Of a DNA stretch of 42,480 nt, positions 27,893 through 34,027 are shown in pieces. The notes under the pieces are model-generated. The model did no database searches. It was not told where the DNA came from and was given only the letters and a program-made list of their open reading frames with translations. Every line of letters starts with the position of its first letter. Position 1 is the stretch's first letter. Position numbers and translations under genes: made by a program. Origin of the DNA: Paenibacillus sp. Root444D2 (GTDB lineage: Bacteria; Bacillota; Bacilli; Paenibacillales; NBRC-103111); assembly GCF_001426375.1 (NCBI RefSeq), contig NZ_LMEO01000029.1, forward strand, positions 1-42,480. Reading direction: 5' to 3'.

Positions 27893-28016
27893 TGCCGAAT
27901 TCCTCATTTCTTGGGGAAACGGGGGAACCACACCGGGTGAATTGATCTTGCCAGACAGGGATCATAGGGAACCTTCAACCGAACCCTCCAGCTAACCTCG
28001 TAGGCACCGGAAGGAG
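27893..28016 (+). promoter_or_regulatory. Cyclic di-AMP (ydaO/yuaA) riboswitch
   Basis: Conserved blocks of the ydaO aptamer occur in order: TTGGGGAAACGGGGGAACCA (27911-27930), GGGTGAAT, CAACCGAACCC, AGCTAACCTCGTAGGC (27990-28005) and CGGAAGGAGA. Cell-wall hydrolase genes are a usual target, and c-di-AMP usually lowers expression. The terminal AAGGAG is also the ribosome binding site of the next gene and I see no terminator in between, so control may be translational here. Confidence 0.92.
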
Positions 28017-28024
28017 ACAAGCAG

Positions 28025-28501
28025 TTGAGAAAGATTGTTGCTCTTGTTTTTAGTCTTGTTTTATTTTTGAGTGTAGGTTTAGGAAGCGTGTCAGCGGCAC
28101 AATCCACTTTGGATGAAACGGTTGACGGATTGCTAGGAATTCCGTACAGAACGGCGGGAACGACCACAAAGGGCTTTGATTGCTCTGGTTTCACCGCATA
28201 CGTTTTCGACAAATTCGGCATTGATCTTCCTCATAGCTCATCATCTCAAAATAACGAAGGCTACTGGATTGACAAAAAAGATCTTCGTAAAGGTGATCTT
28301 GTGTTCTTTGACACAAGCGGCGGCAAAGGTATTTCTCACGTGGGTATCTACCTTGGAGACGGTGAATTCATTCACTCTGCATCCGATGAAGGTATAGTGA
28401 AAAGCAAACTTAGCCAATCTTATTATGCGAAGCGTTATGTATCAGCCCGACGTGTTCTATGGGATGATATCTATAACCAATTAACTGCTGAATCCAAGTA
28501 A
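28025..28501 (+). CDS. Secreted NlpC/P60 peptidoglycan endopeptidase
   Basis: A 158-residue cell-wall hydrolase. A classic signal peptide (MRKIVALVFS, hydrophobic core, VSA cleavage near residue 24) precedes a lone NlpC/P60 domain with Cys53 (FDCSGF), His105 (SHVGIYLG) and His117. No SH3 or LysM binding domain is present, so it is a minimal enzyme. The start is TTG at 28025, eight nucleotides after AAGGAG of the c-di-AMP aptamer. Control by c-di-AMP ties it to turgor and wall stress. Confidence 0.92.
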   Translation: MRKIVALVFSLVLFLSVGLGSVSAAQSTLDETVDGLLGIPYRTAGTTTKGFDCSGFTAYVFDKFGIDLPHSSSSQNNEGYWIDKKDLRKGDLVFFDTSGGKGISHVGIYLGDGEFIHSASDEGIVKSKLSQSYYAKRYVSARRVLWDDIYNQLTAESK

Positions 28502-28519
28502 ATTCTTGCACGATTCATG

Positions 28520-28572
28520 AATAAAGCCCGGACAAGCCCCGCTCGAAAGAGCAGCTTTCAGGGCTTTTATTC
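28520..28572 (+). terminator. Intrinsic terminator after NlpC/P60 gene
   Basis: AATAAAGCCC pairs with GGGCTTTTATT around an inner GCTC-GAAA-GAGC hairpin. The T run is short. Confidence 0.75.
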
Positions 28573-28590
28573 ATTTACTAATCTTGTAAC

Positions 28591-28619
28591 TTGACATCGT
28601 ATGTTAGCCGTTCTATAAT
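28591..28619 (+). promoter_or_regulatory. gdx promoter, consensus sigma-A
   Basis: TTGACA (28591-28596), 17-nt spacer, TATAAT (28614-28619): a perfect match. Start predicted near 28626, right before the riboswitch. Confidence 0.92.
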
Positions 28620-28631
28620 ACCGGCATATTG

Positions 28632-28730
28632 TTTTCTAGGGTTCCGTGGCGTTCATCGCCAGACTGGTCCGAGGGGAAACACGCAGCGAATACGCTGTGG
28701 TCACGGAGGGGAAAAAGCCCGGGAGTCATA
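28632..28730 (+). promoter_or_regulatory. Guanidine-I (ykkC) riboswitch
   Basis: Signature blocks CTAGGGTTCCG (28636-28646), ACTGGTCCGAG (28662-28672) and AAAGCCCGGGAG (28714-28725) are in place. Guanidine binding stabilises the aptamer and prevents the overlapping terminator. The exporter gene downstream is the expected target. Confidence 0.95.
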
Positions 28731-28768
28731 TCGCTTAAGCGATATAACTTCCAGGCTTTTTCCTTTTT
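28712..28768 (+). terminator. Riboswitch expression-platform terminator
   Basis: AAAAAGCC..GGGAGT.ATATCGC pairs with GCGATAT.ACTTCC.GGCTTTTT, followed by T7. Its 5' arm overlaps the aptamer 3' end, as needed for a switch. Confidence 0.93.
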
Positions 28769-28816
28769 TTGCGACTAAATAGGAACGTAGAACAAATTCA
28801 AGAGGAGTGATTCATC

Positions 28817-29137
28817 ATGGCATGGTTATATCTCGTTATTGCAGGTGTATTTGAGGTAGTATGGGCGATCTCATTAAAATTTTCTAATGGTTTTACACGG
28901 TTAGTTCCTTCCAGCGTCACGATCGCAGGGATGATTGTAAGTTTCTATTTTCTAGCGGCAGCAACGAAAACTCTCCCCATCGGCACAGCATACGCGGCTT
29001 GGACTGGAATTGGCGCTGTTGGTGCAATTATAATCGGCACCCTTTTTCTTGATGAACCCATTAGTTTACTAAGGATCTTATTTATGATTCTGATCTTAGT
29101 TGGCGTTCTCGGCCTTAAATTTACTTCTGGGCATTAA
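28817..29137 (+). CDS. gdx: Guanidinium exporter of the SMR family
   Basis: A 106-residue, four-helix small multidrug resistance protein. Glu13 in FEVVWAISLK is the coupling residue, and this FEVVWA pattern is that of the Gdx/SugE branch rather than EmrE. It exports guanidinium in exchange for protons as a dual-topology dimer. A single gene, not an SMR pair, is present. The guanidine-I riboswitch upstream confirms the substrate. AGAGGAG precedes the ATG. Its last 17 bp overlap the 3' end of a truncated gene on the other strand. Confidence 0.95.
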   Translation: MAWLYLVIAGVFEVVWAISLKFSNGFTRLVPSSVTIAGMIVSFYFLAAATKTLPIGTAYAAWTGIGAVGAIIIGTLFLDEPISLLRILFMILILVGVLGLKFTSGH

Positions 29138-29288
29138 CAGTGCTGCGATAGGTGTAACCGTTCAGGCTCACGGTGACACTCGGCTTCTTATGTCCACCCA
29201 ACTCAGCTATAACCTCGGCTGGAATGGAAATTCCAGTGGCGTTTTTTCCCTGTGCTTGCATAACGGAAGCGGTGAATGTTACCCCCAT
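29121..29288 (-). pseudogene. Truncated DUF1905-domain gene
   Basis: The 55 residues from MGVTFTASVMQAQGKNATGI to GYTYRSTV match the first half of a DUF1905 domain. Full-length relatives are about 150 residues and continue after RSTV with a Gly-rich strand and a C-terminal helical domain; here the frame ends after NAQK inside the gdx 3' end. I read it as a remnant cut off at its 3' side. GGGGG precedes the ATG at 29288; a longer frame to 29348 is possible. Expression is not excluded. Confidence 0.55.
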
Positions 29289-29449
29289 TTTGGTTGTTCC
29301 CCCTTTGAACAAATAAGGTTCCATCGTTCTCACTCTTTTAGATGACAATTCACGGGATATTATACCCTACTTTTCTGAATAAATCGGACCCTATCAATGC
29401 AGATTAATCCATACAAGGATGGAGAGGCGGTATGATGTAAGGTTCAGAT

Positions 29450-29480
29450 TTGATCTAACGTAACTGCTGAGTCAGATCAA
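29450..29480. promoter_or_regulatory. Dyad TTGATCT-N17-AGATCAA
   Basis: Two perfect 7-bp inverted arms (29450-29456, 29474-29480) upstream of the 77-residue gene. It could be an operator; no regulator is suggested. Confidence 0.35.
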
Positions 29481-29512
29481 CAGGATAAGAATGTTTAGGA
29501 GGGAAATTCAAT

Positions 29513-29746
29513 ATGAATACATCGGATGATATCAATCGGAAACAGAATCGTAATAACGGGCTTCTCGGAGAGGAGCTAGAAGTTGACTCCGATGTTAACG
29601 AGGATCGTAACCGAGAGCAGCAATTGGACGATTCGTTTCAGTACTGGTACCGTAACGTCGGTTACTGGGTGCAGCAAAAGGAAGATATAACTCAGGTGCC
29701 GAAGGCGAACGTCTTCGATGCCGCCGCTGATATGGACGCTGAGTAG
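29513..29746 (+). CDS. Small acidic protein of unknown function
   Basis: A 77-residue, hydrophilic, acidic protein rich in Asn, Asp, Glu and Arg, with one aromatic patch (FQYWYRNVGYWVQQ). No family is recognised. AGGAGGGAA stands before the ATG, which supports translation. It is followed 64 nt later by another tiny gene with its own strong ribosome binding site, and both end at one terminator, so they probably form a small operon. The Asn-rich, soluble make-up is reminiscent of spore or stress proteins, but this is only an impression. Confidence 0.6.
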   Translation: MNTSDDINRKQNRNNGLLGEELEVDSDVNEDRNREQQLDDSFQYWYRNVGYWVQQKEDITQVPKANVFDAAADMDAE

Positions 29747-29810
29747 AAGTTAAACGGGATTATGGAAAACGACGAGATCAATAGGTAATCTATCATTGGA
29801 GGTATGAACG

Positions 29811-29996
29811 ATGTCTGACAATACAAATAACGTCGATCTAAACAAAACGAGTATCTTTAAAAACGGGGTGCAATCCGCAACGAATTATGTACAGAACGCC
29901 ATTGAAAACGTAACTGCATCCACGCAAGATGCAACTCAAAATTTAGTGAATAACGTAATGAAAAGACGACAAAATGAAAACGAAAGTAATAAATAA
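29811..29996 (+). CDS. Small amphipathic protein of unknown function
   Basis: A 61-residue protein rich in Asn, Thr, Gln and Val, predicted as one long amphipathic helix (residues 18-50), then a basic end (MKRRQNENESNK). No family is recognised; it does not carry the GPR cleavage motif of small acid-soluble spore proteins. TTGGAGG lies before the ATG. It is the second gene of a likely two-gene unit with 29513-29746, closed by the terminator at 30025-30074. Confidence 0.6.
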   Translation: MSDNTNNVDLNKTSIFKNGVQSATNYVQNAIENVTASTQDATQNLVNNVMKRRQNENESNK

Positions 29997-30024
29997 TTAG
30001 ATTGGCGATGTTGAATTTCATATG

Positions 30025-30074
30025 AAAAAAACTTAGTCAGAAAGCAGCCGCGGGCCATGACTAAGCTTTTTTTT
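30025..30074 (+). terminator. Intrinsic terminator of the small-gene unit
   Basis: CTTAGTCA pairs with TGACTAAG, then a T8 run. A short A run on the other side may allow weak reverse action for the methyltransferase gene. Confidence 0.88.
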
Positions 30075-30126
30075 GTTGGTCTAATGGATATCGTGATTAA
30101 TTGCTGCCAATAAACTATCTACACTC

Positions 30127-31020
30127 TTAAGCAACTGTGTAGCTGACATACCAGAAGCTGCTTCCCACAAATATTCGCAAATGCTGAGATAAAGGCTTAA
30201 AAATGTCATTCAGTTCATCATACGAGTAGTAGTTTTTGATAATTTCATGCATGGATCCGTCAGCCAGCTCGCGTCTTTTGTAGGTATCCTCGCTATGTTC
30301 ATTCGTTATCAGCTCTCCGCCTCTTCCGGGTACGTAAACATTATCAGCGATAAAGATGCGGGCCCCTGTGCCTAGACGTTGGTGGAAACTCTGCAGAAAT
30401 GACTCGATCCGATTCTTCGGAATATGCGAAAACCAGAAGTTGGCAAGACCAAAATCGAAAACCCCTGTCACTTCGGAGAGCTGGTACGCATCTCCCTGAA
30501 CAAATGCTGCATTGGAAGCTGGCCAAGGCTTTGACTTAGCAATTTGCAGCACTTCAGGACGAATATCCACTCCTACGATGTGATTAGCTTTACTCGCAGC
30601 AATTTCGGTCCAATAACCCGTACCACAGGCTACCTCAAGAACGTTGCGACCCTCCACTTGCTTCTTCACCATTTCGCTCAAAAGACTAAGCTCTTGTTGG
30701 AACTGGGCGTCCTCTCGGTGATAAATCCGTTCATACTCCTCTGCTCGGGCGCCGTAGTATTCTTGCATTTTCACTTTTTCTTCGTTTAAAAGCTGATGCT
30801 TATCCTTCACTTCGTGGAGAATTCGTTGTCTGGCTGCCAATAAATCAGCGAAAATAGCGCCACCCTGTGCGGAGTAGTTAGCTAGCAAGCCATGCGTGGC
30901 CATCACAATTAGCTGTGTCATCGACAAACCTGTTTCATCGGCCATTTTCTCCAGATCCGACTTTACTTTCTCCGGTAAGTAAACAGAGAGTCTTTTGGTT
31001 TTGTCATTTTTGTCATCCAC
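30127..31020 (-). CDS. Ribbon-helix-helix / SAM methyltransferase fusion
   Basis: A 297-residue two-domain protein. Residues about 8-50 (KRLSVYLPEKVKSDLEKMADETGLSMTQLIV) fit a CopG/Arc ribbon-helix-helix DNA-binding domain. A charged helical linker (60-120) leads to a class I methyltransferase with SAM motif LEVACGTGYW (128-137), the acidic GVDIRPEVL and a later GDAYQL. The substrate is unknown. Such a regulator-enzyme union suggests a DNA-bound or self-regulated enzyme. The start is GTG at 31020 with GGGGG nine nucleotides upstream. A palindrome over its promoter (31058-31070) is a natural operator. Confidence 0.8.
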   Translation of the reverse strand: MDDKNDKTKRLSVYLPEKVKSDLEKMADETGLSMTQLIVMATHGLLANYSAQGGAIFADLLAARQRILHEVKDKHQLLNEEKVKMQEYYGARAEEYERIYHREDAQFQQELSLLSEMVKKQVEGRNVLEVACGTGYWTEIAASKANHIVGVDIRPEVLQIAKSKPWPASNAAFVQGDAYQLSEVTGVFDFGLANFWFSHIPKNRIESFLQSFHQRLGTGARIFIADNVYVPGRGGELITNEHSEDTYKRRELADGSMHEIIKNYYSYDELNDIFKPLSQHLRIFVGSSFWYVSYTVA

Positions 31021-31057
31021 GGTAGGTATCCCCCTGAAGATTTTTCATTATTTTAAC

Positions 31058-31070
31058 ACATATTATATGT
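31058..31070. promoter_or_regulatory. Palindrome ACATATTATATGT over the methyltransferase promoter
   Basis: A perfect 13-nt palindrome holding a TATAAT on the minus strand, about 40 nt before the RHH-methyltransferase start. A candidate self-repression site for the RHH domain. Confidence 0.45.
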
Positions 31071-31217
31071 TATAGTAACATTTAATTTACGTTTTACAGC
31101 AAGTGGAAATTAGGGCTACTTTTTTTAGGACTCTATCAGCTAGCAACCCACGCAAATCTCTCTATCAAACATAGAATACTTCGTAAGTATATTCATAACT
31201 TGATAGGAGATGGTTAG

Positions 31218-31796
31218 ATGATTAAGAAGCAACGTATCGCAGGCAGACCAACCAAAATTGTTAGACTACCTAGATGTTCTGGCTTACCAAAAACGAAAGC
31301 CATGCTTATGTACCATGCGCAATTGAAGAAACACAACAGATTGGGGGCAGGCCGCTTCCTCAGCCAGCGTACAATCTCGATCGGAACCGATAACTCTTGG
31401 TTCAACGCCCAGATCATTCCTCGTAATCCAGCATGGATACCGGTGACTAACGCCAACTATGTGTGGTACTCCGGCAATCTGAGCGCTGAGAATGCCGTCA
31501 TTTCGACACGATTCTCGCTCTCGCAGCGGAGATCCATTCTCGCCGCATCCCTCTTCCTATCGGTTGACAATTATGCTGTTGTGATCATTAATGGTGTGCC
31601 AGTGGTCTATGATGCACCACAGAATACCCCTCCATTCTACAACACTGGTCGTACCTTCAACGTACGTCGCTTCTTGAGACAGGGTCGTAATGACATCGTC
31701 ATCATCGCTTTTAACTTCGGTGGACCTCGTAGTGATGCTGCGCCTGCAGGCGTAGCAGCTAGATTAGACATCCAACTCAGCTCATTAAGACGATAA
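31218..31796 (+). CDS. Beta-sandwich protein, possible surface or spore protein
   Basis: A 192-residue protein with a basic N-terminus lacking a signal peptide, then a strand-rich domain. Phrases such as ASLFLSVDNYAVVIINGVPV and FNVRRFLRQGRNDIVIIAFN resemble a galactose-binding-like jelly roll of carbohydrate-binding proteins. Absence of a signal and the presence of an N-terminal arginine-rich tail could suit a spore-coat protein made in the mother cell, which is an inference. ATAGGAGA precedes the ATG. It stands alone and ends at a bidirectional terminator. Confidence 0.6.
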   Translation: MIKKQRIAGRPTKIVRLPRCSGLPKTKAMLMYHAQLKKHNRLGAGRFLSQRTISIGTDNSWFNAQIIPRNPAWIPVTNANYVWYSGNLSAENAVISTRFSLSQRRSILAASLFLSVDNYAVVIINGVPVVYDAPQNTPPFYNTGRTFNVRRFLRQGRNDIVIIAFNFGGPRSDAAPAGVAARLDIQLSSLRR

Positions 31797-31805
31797 TTCA
31801 CCTAG

Positions 31806-31850
31806 AAAAAGGCCGGAGCCCATCCTCAGGATGGAGCCCCGACCTTTTTT
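31806..31850. terminator. Bidirectional terminator
   Basis: AAAAAGG.CGG.GC.CCATCCT, 4-nt loop, ATGG.GC.CCG.CCTTTTTT. It lies between two converging genes and can stop both. Confidence 0.88.
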
Positions 31851-31853
31851 GCT

Positions 31854-32816
31854 TCACATAAATTGACGCTCACTGCCGTAGCGGCGTTTGAGCTGATTCA
31901 AGAAAAACTGCAGTGCCAGGAATAGCCCTGCGAAGCTGGTTCCTGCACTCAGAATAATCCATGGATGCAGTCGAATGTACCTTGAGCCATAGGCGATTAG
32001 CGATAACCATTCACCCGATGTTGTGATGGCGATGGAATACCCAGCATCACTATCACCAATTGTCTCAATACCGCCAAGTACAATGTTAAAAACAGCCAAC
32101 TGCCCTAACAAGAAGAGCACCTGCATGAATTCGCTAAGGAAGATGAACAACATTTCATTTCTCATACAGGGAACCAAATGTCGCATCGTTCGATGGTAGA
32201 CAGAACCGCCCATTAAACGTGATGCTTCAATAAATAGTCGTTCATTATAATAACGTGCACGATCTGCCACCTGATGGGCTAATGGAAATATCCCAATGAA
32301 TGTGACTAGACTAACAAAAGTAACCGTAAACAGCAGCTGGTAATGCGGGTCCGCCTTCAGCCCCTGATCAAGCCGCAGCCCAAAGTACATGCCGGCTAAA
32401 GGCGGGAACAAGAATACAAACGCAGGCATCGAGGAAACAACCCACTGCATAGAGCGAAGAATGCCCCATCCTTTGCCCGTGGTCCCGCTCCACAATCCCC
32501 ATGGGAGGGCAAAAACAAAGCGAAACAAGGTTAACGCTAGCGCCGTGCCCAGTGTATATTTCAACCCATTCAGCAATAAACTCAGCACATCAAAGCCCCT
32601 ATGATCAGTGCCCAGCAGGAAGGTACTGTTAGGTGCGTATGGCGGAATACTGTATCTCGTTTTACCGTCCTCTTGATATTGGAGCATATTAATCTTGTCA
32701 TTCGGTGAAATCCCATGGGGCATCAGCCAAGTGCCGAATATCATCACAAGCAGGATGAGCACGATGAGTGCAATCGAACAGTAGTAAGCCGTTGATGAGC
32801 GTTTCAACATCGTCAA
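31854..32816 (-). CDS. ABC transporter permease, DppC/OppC-like
   Basis: A 320-residue inner-membrane permease. One N-terminal segment, then an outer loop with the DppC-type phrase FLLGTDHRGFDVLSLLLNG and five membrane spans with an EAA-type loop (EASRLMGGSVYHRTMRHLVPC). It would pair with the DppB-like product whose gene overlaps by four nucleotides (ATGA). No ATPase or solute-binding gene is next to it, so the pair must borrow partners encoded elsewhere or act with unknown ones. The substrate is uncertain: peptide or nickel-type by family. Confidence 0.8.
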   Translation of the reverse strand: MTMLKRSSTAYYCSIALIVLILLVMIFGTWLMPHGISPNDKINMLQYQEDGKTRYSIPPYAPNSTFLLGTDHRGFDVLSLLLNGLKYTLGTALALTLFRFVFALPWGLWSGTTGKGWGILRSMQWVVSSMPAFVFLFPPLAGMYFGLRLDQGLKADPHYQLLFTVTFVSLVTFIGIFPLAHQVADRARYYNERLFIEASRLMGGSVYHRTMRHLVPCMRNEMLFIFLSEFMQVLFLLGQLAVFNIVLGGIETIGDSDAGYSIAITTSGEWLSLIAYGSRYIRLHPWIILSAGTSFAGLFLALQFFLNQLKRRYGSERQFM

Positions 32817-33883
32817 ACCACCTCCCCTGTCCGAACGATAAACTTTTTGCGCAGCAATGCATAGAACACATGAAAAGCCATAGCAACTAGCGCAAGTGCC
32901 ATACAGATAGCCGACATGGAGGAGACACTCTGTAAAGCTGGGGAGACGATAAAGCCTCCTAAACCGGAGATTCCGCAGATGGCCTCCGCAACAGCCATAC
33001 TGGCGAGTGCCAGTGTGGTCGCTTTGGGTAAGATCGCCAGCAAATCAACCATTACATTTCGCATTACATGAGAGACGAGCACCTCTCTGCGAGTTAACCC
33101 TTTGGCTAGCGCGGTGACGACATAATCCTGTCCAAGCTCACGCGCGATCGCGATGCGAAGGGTGCCGTAGATGGTGACTGAGGGAATCAGTGCGATCGTG
33201 AGAAACGGGATGAGGAACGGCGTCTTATCACCGACTTGAACAATAAGCAGCACAAAGTGCCCCAAATATTTCGTCGCATAGACCGCCCCCAATTGTATGA
33301 GAACGATTAAGAAAAAATCAGGTAAGCCAACAAGCAAAGCATGTGTACCATCCATCAAGGCACCTAATCGGCGGAACATAGATGCTGTCATCGCAAATAG
33401 CACACTAAGCGCAATCGCGAGCAGTAAACCAGGAATGAAATAAGTACATGTGCGAAGAAGCATGTTGGGGAGCTCCCCAAGAACAGCCACCTCTTTCCTA
33501 TTGAAAGGACTGCGAAATTTACCAAAATCACCTTGAGCGAAACCTTTGATTTGCTCTTTTAGCGAATAGCCGTAATAACGCCAGGAAATAATGGGATGCT
33601 CTAGAGGCACAGTGTTCGCACGAAATATGCCTTTGATCGATAATGTCTTTCCGATATAGTCCCATGACTTCCCATAAGGAACAGACAATAAGCCTGTCTT
33701 TTCATTTAGAACTTGACTGCCAGGCAGCTGCTCACTTATTTTCTGGATGCTCGTATCTGGACCTATGGCGACCCGAATCTGATCCGGCTGCGTAGATAAA
33801 AAAGCGTTCCGGATATTGCTTAGAAAGAAGATGCACACGAGTGTAAATAACCCAAGCAATATCCACCGAAATATCGAACTCAA
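32813..33883 (-). CDS. ABC transporter permease, DppB/OppB-like
   Basis: A 356-residue permease with one N-terminal span, a large outer domain (about 30-135, longer than usual for DppB) and five further spans. The EAA-type loop is ALAKGLTRREVLVSHVMRN. It overlaps the DppC-like gene by four nucleotides, which indicates translational coupling. The long first outer loop (IRVAIGPDTSIQKISEQLPG and later) is a distinguishing mark. No ribosome binding site of note precedes the start; upstream lies the 33978-34023 terminator. Confidence 0.8.
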   Translation of the reverse strand: MSSIFRWILLGLFTLVCIFFLSNIRNAFLSTQPDQIRVAIGPDTSIQKISEQLPGSQVLNEKTGLLSVPYGKSWDYIGKTLSIKGIFRANTVPLEHPIISWRYYGYSLKEQIKGFAQGDFGKFRSPFNRKEVAVLGELPNMLLRTCTYFIPGLLLAIALSVLFAMTASMFRRLGALMDGTHALLVGLPDFFLIVLIQLGAVYATKYLGHFVLLIVQVGDKTPFLIPFLTIALIPSVTIYGTLRIAIARELGQDYVVTALAKGLTRREVLVSHVMRNVMVDLLAILPKATTLALASMAVAEAICGISGLGGFIVSPALQSVSSMSAICMALALVAMAFHVFYALLRKKFIVRTGEVV

Positions 33884-33977
33884 CTATCATCACCTCGTTC
33901 TATTATTCACCGTTGGTAGATAACTATTTTCATAGTTTATCACGATTCATTTGGAAGTTCTATCCTATCTTTGGGAA

Positions 33978-34023
33978 TAAAAAGAGGCTGCAGCAAGCTA
34001 TCTTAAGCTAGCTTGCTGCAACC
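33978..34023 (-). terminator. Intrinsic terminator of the ABC exporter gene
   Basis: Minus strand: GGTTGCAGCAAGCTA and TAGCTTGCTGCAGCC pair nearly perfectly, followed by TCTTTTT. It separates the exporter from the permease pair. Confidence 0.9.
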
Positions 34024-34027
34024 CTGT

